Shown here: piece after piece, positions 1 through 9,106 of the stretch
Position numbering within the stretch: the stretch's first letter is position 1
How the letters are laid out: each line of letters opens with the position of its first letter
Origin: Acidobacteriota bacterium
GTDB lineage: Bacteria; Acidobacteriota; Blastocatellia; UBA7656
NCBI GenBank assembly: GCA_038040445.1
Contig: JBBPIG010000029.1
Coordinates: 36,847-87,189, forward strand
DNA: 50,343 bases
Reading direction: 5' to 3'
Made by a program: the position numbers and the translations under genes
The notes under the pieces: generated by a model
Databases searched by the model: none
What the model was told of the DNA's origin: nothing
What the model saw: only the letters and a program-made list of their open reading frames with translations

Positions 1-63
1 GGCTGACTCCCAAGAGAAGTTGGCTGACTCCCAAGAGAAGTTGGCTGACTCCCAAAAGAAGAA
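1..63 (+). repeat. 21-bp tandem repeat coding for coiled-coil heptads
   Basis: Three consecutive 21-bp units (1-21, 22-42, 43-63) are visible. The first two are identical and the third differs at its 3' end. Each encodes one heptad, LADSQEK or LADSQKK, in frame with the glycosyltransferase gene. The array probably continues upstream of the window. Because the unit is a multiple of both three bases and one heptad, gain or loss of units would keep reading frame and coiled-coil register. Confidence 0.85.
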
Positions 64-2461
64 CGAGCGGCTGGCGATCTCTTATGAGGTGCTACGAGAA
101 CGGCTAACCAAGAAAGAGCAAGACAAACAGATGCTCTCATTCCGACTGGCAACCGTAGAGGCGCAGTTGGCGAAGATAGTCAACTCGCTGGGCTGGCGTT
201 TGCTGAGTTACTACGGTCGTATCAAATACCCCTATCTGCTGCCAGTTTATCGCTTGCTCGGCCTTTCGCCCGATCGATCAAAGGAAGCCGGACACTCGCA
301 AACAGCCACAACACAACCTGACAGGAACGACCAAAGCCAATTGGAGCCAGCACCGGCAGTTGAGCTAGGAGAGCAGGATTTGGCGGCAGACCCGGTGCTG
401 TCGGTTGTGTTGGAGCGAGTTGAACAGGAGCGAGAAAAACGGCTTGATCCTTACCCGTCGCTGACCCTGCTTCCTCATCTGCGTCAAGAAGAGATACCTA
501 TCATTCTAGACACGCCGTGCCCGGAAGCGCCCCTTCATCGTTCTGATGTGATCTGCTTTTCGATAATTGACTGGGAGTTCCGCTATCAGCGCCCGCAGCA
601 AATAATTTCGCAGTTCGCCGCACATGGGCATAGGGTGTTTTATGTAAGCACATCTCGCTTCCGGCCGTCCGGCGCGACTCCTCGGGTTCGGGTGAGCAAG
701 ATAAAAGAGAACGTCTTCGAGGTGCAACTGGCGGTCGATAGCCCGCCTGACGTGTACGGCGAAGTGATAGAGGGTCAGAACCGGGAGGCGTTGCTGGCGT
801 CGCTCGACGAGTTGCGCCGCACCTTTTACATTGACGAGGCGATAGCATACGTGATGATCGCTTCCTGGGGAGGCGCGGCGCTTGAGGCAAAGGAGCTTTG
901 GAACTGGCGCGTGATTTACGACTGCATGGATGAATGGGAAAACTTCCCTGGAATCAAGCGCGGCCTTCTCGATATGGAATTGGAGCTAGTGGGCCACTGC
1001 GATTTGCTTGTGGTCACGAGCCAGCTTTTATATGAGAAATGGCAGAAATACGAGCGGCCGATGGTGCTGGCCCGCAACGCTGTCGATTGGGATTTCTATG
1101 CTGAACATTGTCGCCCCAACACCATACTGGCGGAGATCAAGCATCCGGTTATAGGTTATTGTGGCGCGATTTCCGATTGGTTTGACATCGAGCTCATGAC
1201 TGAAGCGGCTCGCCGGCGGCCCGATTACACGTTCGTGCTGCTAAGCGGCGCGCTCGATGTGAACGTGACAGAGCTAAAGACCCTGCCCAATGTGCGCATT
1301 CTCGGCCAGCAGCCTTATGAGTCGATGCCTCAGTATCTATATCATTTCGATGCTTGCATAGTTCCTTTCAAGATCAATCCAATTACCGAAGCTACAGATC
1401 CAGTAAAAGTGTATGAGTACTTTAGCGCCGGGAAACCAGTGGTCACTGTCAGGCTGCCCGAACTTGAGCTCCTTCACGATTATCTGTACATAGCCGAAGA
1501 CGGGAATGATTTCATTTTTCAACTCGACAGAGCGATTGCGGAGAATGATCCGCAGTTGATCGCCCGCCGGCGCCGTTTTGCCCGACAACACACATGGAAG
1601 AAGCGCTACAAACAAATCGACGCTGCGCTTGCCAATGTTACGCCGCGCGCAAGCATCATCGTCGTCACGTACAATAACCTGGCGCTCAACAAGTTGTGCC
1701 TCGAAAGCATCATACGCAACACCGAGTATCCCAATTACGAAGTAATAGTAGTAGACAACGACTCGATCGATGGCACTCCGGCATATCTGCGATATCTGGT
1801 CGCGCAGCATCCGAACATCAATGTCATACTGAACTCACAAAACAACGGCTTTGCGCGGGCTAACAATCAGGGTATCGCGCGAAGCACCGGTGAGTACATA
1901 GTTCTGCTGAACAATGACACGATTGTGCCGCCTGGATGGTTGAGCCGATTGCTGAGACACCTGGAGCATAAGGAAGTCGGGATGGTCGGCCCTGTGACAA
2001 ACTTCGTCGGCAACGAGGCAAAGATTGAAGTGTCCTATCGCACCTGGTCCGAGTTGGAAGCGTTCGCCAGAGAGCAGACCTGGGAGCACAACGGGCAAAT
2101 AGCAGACATCCGTATGCTGGCGATGTTCTGCGTAGGAGTCAGAAGGGAAGTGTACGAAGAGATCGGCCCGCTCGATGAGCAGTTCGGGATAGGGATGTTC
2201 GAGGATGATGACTACGCGCAACGCATGAAAGCGAAGGGCTACCGAGTGATGTGCGCGCGTGATGTTTATGTTCATCACTTCGGCCAGGCTGCGTTCAAGA
2301 AGTTAATCGAGAGCGGTGATTACAAGGAGCTGTTCGACAGCAATCGGCGTCGCTATGAAACCAAATGGAACGTTAAGTGGATACCGCACAAGCACGCGCC
2401 GCTGAGGTTTGAATCCCTCATCGCATCTTCGCCCGCTCTTGAGATGGCAACTAAGAAGTAA
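2..2461 (+). CDS. Multidomain glycosyltransferase: coiled coil, GT4-like, GT2 (5' end outside window)
   Basis: This large cytoplasmic glycosyltransferase probably builds surface polysaccharide. The frame is open to the window edge. A TTG at 20 exists, but the heptad repeats continue upstream, so the true start is outside. Numbering from that TTG: residues 1-55 are coiled coil; 54-85 carry a motif SLGWRLL...IKYPYLLPVYR; about 175-540 is a GT4/TuaH-like domain (DWEFRYQRPQQI, with a late EYFSAGKPVV nucleotide-sugar motif); about 545-780 is a GT2 domain with SIIVVTYNN, VVDNDSIDG, the acidic LNNDT motif and FEDDDYAQRM. The SLGWRLL linker recurs in the giant enzyme starting at 5699, so the two are architectural relatives. 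The sugar specificities cannot be read from sequence. There is no signal peptide in the visible part. Confidence 0.85.
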   Translation, partial: ADSQEKLADSQEKLADSQKKNERLAISYEVLRERLTKKEQDKQMLSFRLATVEAQLAKIVNSLGWRLLSYYGRIKYPYLLPVYRLLGLSPDRSKEAGHSQTATTQPDRNDQSQLEPAPAVELGEQDLAADPVLSVVLERVEQEREKRLDPYPSLTLLPHLRQEEIPIILDTPCPEAPLHRSDVICFSIIDWEFRYQRPQQIISQFAAHGHRVFYVSTSRFRPSGATPRVRVSKIKENVFEVQLAVDSPPDVYGEVIEGQNREALLASLDELRRTFYIDEAIAYVMIASWGGAALEAKELWNWRVIYDCMDEWENFPGIKRGLLDMELELVGHCDLLVVTSQLLYEKWQKYERPMVLARNAVDWDFYAEHCRPNTILAEIKHPVIGYCGAISDWFDIELMTEAARRRPDYTFVLLSGALDVNVTELKTLPNVRILGQQPYESMPQYLYHFDACIVPFKINPITEATDPVKVYEYFSAGKPVVTVRLPELELLHDYLYIAEDGNDFIFQLDRAIAENDPQLIARRRRFARQHTWKKRYKQIDAALANVTPRASIIVVTYNNLALNKLCLESIIRNTEYPNYEVIVVDNDSIDGTPAYLRYLVAQHPNINVILNSQNNGFARANNQGIARSTGEYIVLLNNDTIVPPGWLSRLLRHLEHKEVGMVGPVTNFVGNEAKIEVSYRTWSELEAFAREQTWEHNGQIADIRMLAMFCVGVRREVYEEIGPLDEQFGIGMFEDDDYAQRMKAKGYRVMCARDVYVHHFGQAAFKKLIESGDYKELFDSNRRRYETKWNVKWIPHKHAPLRFESLIASSPALEMATKK

Positions 2462-2630
2462 TGATGAACCGCTCTGCCCGCAACGACCATCGGGGCGAGC
2501 TCGCATCGGAAAACAAGAAGTGAGCAGAACACCTGAATAGAGTTTACGGGAGAGCAGCTCAATGGTCCGGTCACCCATTGGTTCGCAGAACATTAACGCC
2601 ATTGTTTGCTATTAAGGTTTAGTCACGAAG

Positions 2631-4580
2631 ATGATTGATTTTCCTCTGTGGGCAATCGTCCATCTCGGCGCATGGGCGCTGATGCTTTTGTGCGCTTGGG
2701 GCATCGGAAACTTATTTCTCGGCAAATATCGCTTTCAGAACCTGGCGGAGCGTTTGGTGTTTACTATCGCCGCAGGTCTGGGCTTATGTGCTAACGTGCT
2801 TTTTATCATCGGCCTCTTCGGAATGCTCTATCGATCAGTTATCTGGGGTTTGACGTTATCAGGCGCAATGGCTACGGTTTGGAACTTCTCATACTCAAAT
2901 AAGCAGTGGCTTGCAATCGAGCAATGGAAACGACTCTTGAATGTTTGGAAGTCGAAGCATCTCTGGAGCCTGCGCAATGCAGCTATGGCCTTGTTGATAT
3001 TTCTTGCGCTGGGTTATTGGGTCCTCTTGCTGGTGACCAGTCAATATCCTCCCGTTCATTGGGATTCAATATCACATCACCTGATCATAGTCCGTGAATT
3101 CCTGGCTCAACATGGGCCTGTTGTAGTGCCGGGGATACAACAACCGCTGTTGCCCGCATTAAACCATATGTTGTTTACATGGGCGTTTGCCCTGAAAGAT
3201 GACGTGCTGGCTCAGATGGTGGAACATACTTTCTTGATGCTGACTGCTTTAGGACTCTATGCATGGGGCAAGCGTCGGAATCAACCCGCATTAGGGTTTG
3301 CTGCCGCTGCCTTCTGGGTTGCTCATCCGCTGGTTCGCTTGCTTGGGGAAGCGGCCTATGTGGACATTGCCATCACCTGCTTTGCATTTCTGGGCGTCTA
3401 CGCACTGCGCGTGTTCCGTGATAGTCGAGATGCTTTTTGGTGGTATCTGGGCATGGCGCTGCTGGCCATGTGTGCAGGTGTCAAGCTGCCGGGACTCTTT
3501 TTTGTTGGTATCGCATTTCCGCTGGGCTTGTGGGTGCTAATGAGGCCTTCCTTCAAGCGTTTCAGTCGCAGAAGCGCCGGACAAGAGTCCGAGGATGCGG
3601 GGCAGGTCGAATCTCGATTTACCTGGAAGTCGCTTGTGCTTGGCTGGACACTAGGTCTTCTCATACTGATTCCCTGGTATGGGTTTATTGCCTACCACAC
3701 CGGCAATCCCTTCTGGCCTGCATTCGCGCAATACAGCACAGGCATTTGGGGTGCCCCCTGGGTCGTCAGTGGCGCAAATGAGTTGCTGAAATCCGGTGTT
3801 AAACAAGCGACAATTCAAAACTTCATGACACTGTCTGTTGACTGGATACGTTACCCCGAGCGGTTTAATGCAGAACTCCATCAGAGTCTATTCCCGCTTA
3901 TCATGATCTGGCCGCTGGCCTGGATAGTAGCATTGTTCAACCGTTCCGTTCGCTGGTGGACTTTATGGGCGCTCGCCTACACAGTTTTCTGGTTCCTTCA
4001 AGCTCCGCTATTGAGGTATTGGCTGCCGGCCTTGCCGCTTGCGGGCCTCGCGTTGTGCGAAAGCCTTCAATGGCTTTTGGAAAGAATTCGCAAATCTCCT
4101 GCTTTTCATAACGCCGCTTGGGTGACTGCGAGCATTCTTATTCTCCTGTGGAGCGGTCGGGGAGTATATGCAGAAGTCAAAGGTAAAGGGTTGCCGCCGG
4201 CGACGCCAGATGCCCGAGAAGACTTCCTTATTCAGCTAAACGGCTACCTTGGCGTCAAGTATGTGAATGCGCATGCAGATAATAACGATACGGTCTGCGT
4301 ATTAAGCGCTAGTTGGCTGAATTACTACTTTCATCAGCGAGTCATAGATTTAAGGGGAACGCTATTCCAAAATAGGAAACCCAGTTTCCGTTGGCCTAAC
4401 GATCAGTTGTGGACGCAGTGGCTGGACTATCAGCATGTCACGTGGATATTCGTTTATTACAAAGCCCCGGAGTTGAACATACCCAAACAAAACCCGGTCG
4501 TGAATCCGTTTTGGCCGGATTATCAGCTCGTATATGCCGACAACGTGACTTGGGTATTTCGTCGCAAACCATTTACGTAG
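2631..4580 (+). CDS. Multi-spanning GT-C-type glycosyltransferase (ArnT/PMT-like)
   Basis: A 649-residue integral membrane protein with about ten or more hydrophobic helices from residue 5 to about 510, followed by a roughly 130-residue soluble C-terminal domain. The first large extracytoplasmic loop contains PPVHWDSISHH, where the Asp matches the catalytic acidic position of GT-C enzymes that use polyprenyl-phosphate sugars. Enzymes of this fold transfer sugars on the periplasmic side of the inner membrane. The ATG at 2631 is chosen because the hydrophobic N-terminus begins at once; the upstream ACGAAG is only a weak ribosome site. It lies 170 bp after the first glycosyltransferase on the same strand and probably belongs to the same cluster. 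A second protein of this type is at 10489. An O-antigen-polymerase-like function is a less likely alternative. Confidence 0.75.
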   Translation: MIDFPLWAIVHLGAWALMLLCAWGIGNLFLGKYRFQNLAERLVFTIAAGLGLCANVLFIIGLFGMLYRSVIWGLTLSGAMATVWNFSYSNKQWLAIEQWKRLLNVWKSKHLWSLRNAAMALLIFLALGYWVLLLVTSQYPPVHWDSISHHLIIVREFLAQHGPVVVPGIQQPLLPALNHMLFTWAFALKDDVLAQMVEHTFLMLTALGLYAWGKRRNQPALGFAAAAFWVAHPLVRLLGEAAYVDIAITCFAFLGVYALRVFRDSRDAFWWYLGMALLAMCAGVKLPGLFFVGIAFPLGLWVLMRPSFKRFSRRSAGQESEDAGQVESRFTWKSLVLGWTLGLLILIPWYGFIAYHTGNPFWPAFAQYSTGIWGAPWVVSGANELLKSGVKQATIQNFMTLSVDWIRYPERFNAELHQSLFPLIMIWPLAWIVALFNRSVRWWTLWALAYTVFWFLQAPLLRYWLPALPLAGLALCESLQWLLERIRKSPAFHNAAWVTASILILLWSGRGVYAEVKGKGLPPATPDAREDFLIQLNGYLGVKYVNAHADNNDTVCVLSASWLNYYFHQRVIDLRGTLFQNRKPSFRWPNDQLWTQWLDYQHVTWIFVYYKAPELNIPKQNPVVNPFWPDYQLVYADNVTWVFRRKPFT

Positions 4581-4834
4581 GAAGTTTCCTTCAATTGGGG
4601 CGGCTCGATATCGGAAGGCCTACGTACAGCAATGGCACACGAGTTCTGCCTTTTCGGAGGGAGTCGCCCCGCCCCTTATACCCAAGACTGAAGATACTTT
4701 GATTCACTGACTTGATGCTCTAATCAGTTAACGAAGACAATTGAGCAATCATCGCTCAAGAAGCTGCAGGTATTGAAGCGACCGATTCACTTTGACCATC
4801 TTGAATTAGTAGCTCCAGTAGCTCCAGTAAATGT

Positions 4835-5275
4835 TTACTGTTCGAAGTTGCAGGTGATTTCCTTGGGCGCGGTCCCCAGTTCAACGCTCGTTCCCGGGAA
4901 TTTGACTGTAATCACATGCTTCTTGCCATCTTTCATCTGAGGCGGAATAGCCCAAAATATTGCGTGCTTGCCATTGCCCTTGCCCACGTCCAGCAGATCC
5001 TGCCGGAAGGTATCTGCCGTCACCGTGCTTACCAAAAGGTTACCGTCATAAATATCAAGTTTGATCGGCTCGTTAGGGTGGTTCATATCCCAGCCCCAGG
5101 CGATAATGGCATCGCAATTAGCAATGTCGAGGTAGCCTTCATAAGCTGGCGGCGCCGAGGGAGTCGTTTGACTCGCATCGCGGGTCGGCTGATTACCGGA
5201 ACAGGCAAGCAGCGATACGCTGAGCGAGAAAAGCATGACTCCAATGCATAGTCGTACCAAGTGAACCCTCATCAC
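4835..5275 (-). CDS. Small secreted lipoprotein of unknown function
   Basis: A 146-residue protein with a short positive N-terminus, a hydrophobic segment and a lipobox ending LLAC, so it is probably a lipid-anchored periplasmic protein. The start is taken as the GTG at 5275, directly before an ATG: an AAGGAG lies 8 bases upstream. A longer frame starting at 5311 would put charged residues before the signal peptide. The mature part has a Ser/Thr/Pro-rich spacer and then one compact domain (YLDIANCDAIIAWGWD...IYDG...GKGNGKHAI...ITVKF...ITC), with a Cys near each end that may form a disulfide. I do not recognise a named family, though the pattern suggests a beta-sandwich. It is the only minus-strand gene inside the polysaccharide cluster and has its own promoter candidate. 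Confidence 0.75.
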   Translation of the reverse strand: MMRVHLVRLCIGVMLFSLSVSLLACSGNQPTRDASQTTPSAPPAYEGYLDIANCDAIIAWGWDMNHPNEPIKLDIYDGNLLVSTVTADTFRQDLLDVGKGNGKHAIFWAIPPQMKDGKKHVITVKFPGTSVELGTAPKEITCNFEQ

Positions 5276-5345
5276 GTTATGTGCTCCTTTGCGCAGTAGA
5301 CTTGCTCTCATACTTCAAGCGTAAGGGTGGAACTGAAGAAGCGGT

Positions 5346-5374
5346 ATTGTACTCATCCAACTGTGTTTTGTCTA
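5346..5374 (-). promoter_or_regulatory. Sigma-70-like promoter for the lipoprotein gene
   Basis: Read on the minus strand: TAGACA (5374-5369), a 17-base spacer, then TACAAT (5351-5346). Spacing and hexamers fit a housekeeping promoter and leave a leader of about 65 bases before the GTG at 5275. Confidence 0.5.
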
Positions 5375-5579
5375 GCGCGCTTATTAGTCGGTGAGATTTC
5401 AACCGAGTGATGCCCGGTAAGAATAGCTCTTGCTTGTAGGCATTTTTGCTGACGTTTTATACTGGCTATGCTTGCCTGGCGGCTTTCTACTACCGTGAAT
5501 TTGTATGTGGAATTTCCTCGTGAAAGAAACGATGGTTGCTTAAATCTCGCTTGTATGAATAGGAGCTAAAGCGGGCGTA

Positions 5580-5608
5580 TTGACTGATCATTCCAACAAG
5601 GCTAATCT
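5580..5608 (+). promoter_or_regulatory. Possible promoter for the giant glycosyltransferase gene
   Basis: TTGACT at 5580-5585, a 17-base spacer, then TAATCT at 5603-5608. The -10 match is mediocre, and a TATAAA further right at 5610 is an alternative. It is about 90 bases ahead of the GTG start at 5699. Confidence 0.3.
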
Positions 5609-5698
5609 TATAAAATTCTTGGAGACGTCTGTGTTAGTATTTCGGGGTCCGGTTAGGTTTCACTTCTACAAAAGTAATTTTTGTTAGTGGAGGTAGCC

Positions 5699-8600
5699 GT
5701 GGGCTGTAGGGGCGTTCTGGGACTCTCGGTCGATAATTATCAGCGCAATCGTATCATTCAGGAGTCAATCGACTTACTTCGTTGGCGGTCGTCTCTAGGT
5801 GTGCTTGATGTCGGGGACTCGGCAGGGCTTCTGGCGCGATTCTTACCCAATGACGATGTAATTATTGCGGCAGTCGCAAATAAAGGTGAATTGCAGCCAT
5901 ATGGCAGCGGCACACCCCTCCCGTTTTCCAGCGCTAGCTTTGATGTCGTGGTGTCATCGGACGCATTAAGGGACGTTCCTCCGGTTGAGCGCGAGCGGTT
6001 TCTCACGGAGCTTGCGCGAGTATCAAATGAAACGCTCATAGTATGCTCACCATTTGATGACTCGGAGGTGGTTCAGGCGGAAGATCTCTTTCAGTCTTTG
6101 ACATGGGCAGGTTATGGGGAAGGTCACAACTTCAGAGAAAAGCACCACAGATATGGACTTCCTGATTTGGCGAAAACGGAAGACTTCTTGCGCAAGCAAG
6201 GATTTCAGACCGCCATATTACCGAATGGCTATCTTTATCGATGGCTTGTCGCGATTTCTGCTTTCTTATTATTACAACGGCGATTTCCAAACGCGGAATT
6301 GAACGAGCGTACCAATGCCTACTACAACTCGACCTTTTACAGAGCGGATAATTGTGAGCCGAGTTATCGTAAGGTAATCATCGCATCTCGAACACGCGAC
6401 ATAAGCGGTCTACGCGAAAAGCTCTGCCCTGAGCCAAAGGCGACAGAAGCCGACAAGCTATTCTGCCTGCAGTTGCTCGATATGATGCTTCACGTGCTTT
6501 TTGAAGAGTGGTCTTCGCCTGCTTTATGTTTGCAGGAAAATACCTCAGGCAGGCTCGCAGAGACAGTGACGCTGGACAAGCGGGATGTCAAATGCTTAGA
6601 AGCACAATTGGCAGATAAACAACAACATATAAGGACGCTGATCTCTCAACTCAGGGTAAAGGAGCAAAGTAAAAGCGATGGGAAGGCCGTCGCCTCTGAT
6701 CTGAGATTGAAGGTGGAGGGGCTATCGAATCAGTTGAACGCGAAAGAGCGGCAGCGGCGAGAGCTAGCGTCGGGCTTCGAAGTAAAAGAGACAGAACTTC
6801 GAGCATTAGCTTCTCGGTTAGCCGCCACTGAGCGAGCAGCACAGATAGTTTCGGCCCGACTGGTAGAGAGAGTAACCGAAGTTGAAAGAATTAAGAGCTC
6901 ATTGGGCTGGCGATTACTCAGCTTGTATGGGCCGATCAAATATCGATACCTGTTGCCGATTTACAGGTTCCTGAATCTCATGCCGAAAGAGTTTGATCAT
7001 AAGCTGCAGTCGTCTCAGCCTTCTATTCTAGAGCAAATGCCTGCCGAAGGTGCGTCGATCGGCGACTCGCTTCTTCGAAGCAAGCCGCAAGAGGCGGTCT
7101 CTACATCCCGTACGCTGATGGAGTCGTTGCTGAAACAAAAGCTGAAGTTGTTCTTATCTCAGCCTGGATCTCAGCTTGTGTTCCCGCAGTTCCCAGAGCC
7201 GCTGGTCAGCATCCTAATATCGACCTTCAACAAAGCTGAATACCTCTTCCAGTGTTTGGAGACCATACTTGCTTATACTGATACCCCGTTTGAGATAATC
7301 ATTGTTGACGACTGTTCGAGCGATGGCATCCCACAATTAATGGCGAAACTCGTAAACGTGCATGCGGTCAGGAATGACAAGAATTCAGGTTTCATCAAAA
7401 GCTGCAACAAAGCAGCGCAACTCGCCAGAGGGCATTACATCCTGTTTCTAAACAATGATGTAATGGTTACCCCACGATGGCTTTCGGCTCTCGTTGAAAC
7501 CGTGGGGCGCTACCCGCAATGCGGTGCAGTCGGAGGGCGGCTCGTTCGACCGGACGGAACTTTGCAGGAGGCCGGATCGATAATCTGGCAAGATGGTTCG
7601 GCGCTGGGATATGGGCGCGGCGATGATCCATCTAAACCTGAATACTGTTACGTCCGCGAAGTAGACTACGTCTCAGGGGCTTACCTGCTCGTTCGCGCGG
7701 GCGATTTTCGGAAGCTGGGCGGCTTTGACGAGCGCTATGTCCCAGCTTATTACGAAGATTCAGATTTGTGCATGGGCATAAGGAAGCTCGGCCACAAAGT
7801 CGTTTATCAACCGCAGGCGGCCATTATTCATTACGAGTTTGGCAGTCACTCTATGGAACGGGCCACGGCGCTTTGTGAGAAGAACTATCCTGAGTTTAAA
7901 AAGAAGTGGGCGGTGAGGCTTCAACGGCATGTTCCCCATGGGAACGTGCTGCGCGGGCGTGACAAACGTGAAGGCAAGCGCGTTCTGGTAATCAACGATC
8001 AGATTCCTGCTCCATACCTCGGCTCAGGATTCCCGCGCGACAATAAGATGCTGGAGTATCTCTCACAACTAGGGTATGTGGTGACCTTCGTTCCTACGGC
8101 CTCTCGTGCCGCCTGGCAGCCGAGCACGGAACAATTGCAGCAGATGGGCATTGAGCTATTCTACGGGAATAGCTTCAGCATAGAAGAGCTCTTACGGGCC
8201 AGAACAGGACTGTACGATATCGTGATTATCAGCAGACCGCACAATGGAGAGAGATTCCTAAAACTTGCCCGACAAGCGTTCCCAAAAGCCAGGCTCATCT
8301 ACGACGCCGAGGCGCTATTCTCAAAACGAGAGATCCTAAGGGCCCAGATAGAAGGACGCGACCTCTCTGAGGCGGAAAAGAAAAGACTGACCAGGCGCGA
8401 GATCGATGTTCTCAGCGAGGCTGATACGATTATTTCGGTCTCAGACGCGGAGCGGGAAAGTATACTAAGCGAGAGTCCCGATAGCAGAGTCGTAGTATGG
8501 GGTCACACCCACGATTTGCAAATACCGGCGACCAGTTTTTCAGAAAGGCGAGACTTGCTGTTCGTCGGCGGGTTCACGCACGGGCATCCGCCGAATACAG

Positions 8601-9106
8601 ATGCGGTTCTTCACTTTGCCAACAACCTGTTCCCGAAAATCCGACAAGAATTGTCTGATGTTCGTTTCATAATCGTGGGCTCCGAGCCCTCCGAAGTCAT
8701 ACAAGCACTCGCGTCTCAATACGTCATGGTGACCGGCTTTGTAGAAGACCTGAGTGAGTATTACCAGAAGTGCCGCCTTTTTGTTGTGCCGCTTCGCTTC
8801 GGCGCGGGGATTAACTACAAACTTACAGAAGCGATGAGCTACGGGATTCCGTCGGTTGTATCGCCTTTGGCAGCTTCAGGACTGAATATACAGGATGGGC
8901 GAGAAGCGCTGGTTGGAAATAGCGATGATGAGATCATCGCCAAAGTCATTCGGCTTTACAAGGATGAGACCTTGTGGCATTCAATCCAACAGGCTGAGAG
9001 GAAATACATAAAGCAACATTGCTCCCCCGGCGCGATGAAGAAGAGTCTGGCCGATATACTTCAGTCATCTGCTAGAGAGCACGGGAGAGTTATGGAGGTA
9101 AAGTGA
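5699..9106 (+). CDS. Giant methyltransferase / coiled-coil / GT2 / GT4 fusion enzyme
   Basis: A 1135-residue multifunctional enzyme of glycan assembly. The GTG at 5699 is preferred over the upstream TTG because GGAGG ends 5 bases before it. Approximate order: 20-230, a SAM-methyltransferase-like domain (VLDVGDSAGLLARF, then SSASFDVVVSSDALRDV); 285-395, a long coiled coil; 400-430, an SLGWRLL...IKYRYLLPIYR linker shared with the gene at 2; 495-735, GT2 (SILISTFNKAEY, IVDDCSSDG, LNNDVMV, YEDSDLCMGI); 760-1120, GT4 (LLFVGGFTHGHPPN, FGAGINYKLTEAMSYG). The methyltransferase glycine motif is less canonical than in the free methyltransferase at 9103. A methyltransferase joined to a coiled coil recalls WbdD-type chain terminators that measure polymer length, but here the stalk leads into two transferases. 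The stop overlaps the next gene by four bases (GTGA), indicating translational coupling. Confidence 0.85.
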   Translation: MGCRGVLGLSVDNYQRNRIIQESIDLLRWRSSLGVLDVGDSAGLLARFLPNDDVIIAAVANKGELQPYGSGTPLPFSSASFDVVVSSDALRDVPPVERERFLTELARVSNETLIVCSPFDDSEVVQAEDLFQSLTWAGYGEGHNFREKHHRYGLPDLAKTEDFLRKQGFQTAILPNGYLYRWLVAISAFLLLQRRFPNAELNERTNAYYNSTFYRADNCEPSYRKVIIASRTRDISGLREKLCPEPKATEADKLFCLQLLDMMLHVLFEEWSSPALCLQENTSGRLAETVTLDKRDVKCLEAQLADKQQHIRTLISQLRVKEQSKSDGKAVASDLRLKVEGLSNQLNAKERQRRELASGFEVKETELRALASRLAATERAAQIVSARLVERVTEVERIKSSLGWRLLSLYGPIKYRYLLPIYRFLNLMPKEFDHKLQSSQPSILEQMPAEGASIGDSLLRSKPQEAVSTSRTLMESLLKQKLKLFLSQPGSQLVFPQFPEPLVSILISTFNKAEYLFQCLETILAYTDTPFEIIIVDDCSSDGIPQLMAKLVNVHAVRNDKNSGFIKSCNKAAQLARGHYILFLNNDVMVTPRWLSALVETVGRYPQCGAVGGRLVRPDGTLQEAGSIIWQDGSALGYGRGDDPSKPEYCYVREVDYVSGAYLLVRAGDFRKLGGFDERYVPAYYEDSDLCMGIRKLGHKVVYQPQAAIIHYEFGSHSMERATALCEKNYPEFKKKWAVRLQRHVPHGNVLRGRDKREGKRVLVINDQIPAPYLGSGFPRDNKMLEYLSQLGYVVTFVPTASRAAWQPSTEQLQQMGIELFYGNSFSIEELLRARTGLYDIVIISRPHNGERFLKLARQAFPKARLIYDAEALFSKREILRAQIEGRDLSEAEKKRLTRREIDVLSEADTIISVSDAERESILSESPDSRVVVWGHTHDLQIPATSFSERRDLLFVGGFTHGHPPNTDAVLHFANNLFPKIRQELSDVRFIIVGSEPSEVIQALASQYVMVTGFVEDLSEYYQKCRLFVVPLRFGAGINYKLTEAMSYGIPSVVSPLAASGLNIQDGREALVGNSDDEIIAKVIRLYKDETLWHSIQQAERKYIKQHCSPGAMKKSLADILQSSAREHGRVMEVK

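Larger units (their letters stand above)
5276..5698. other. Divergent intergenic region
   Basis: About 420 bp between the divergent lipoprotein gene and the giant glycosyltransferase. Besides the two promoter candidates listed separately I see no ORF, RNA or strong hairpin. It is noticeably more AT-rich than its neighbours toward 5400-5690. Confidence 0.5.

Noticed and set aside
4409-4702. 97-codon plus-strand frame over the end of the GT-C gene and the spacer
   Set aside because: It is out of frame with the GT-C protein over most of its length and shows no motif.
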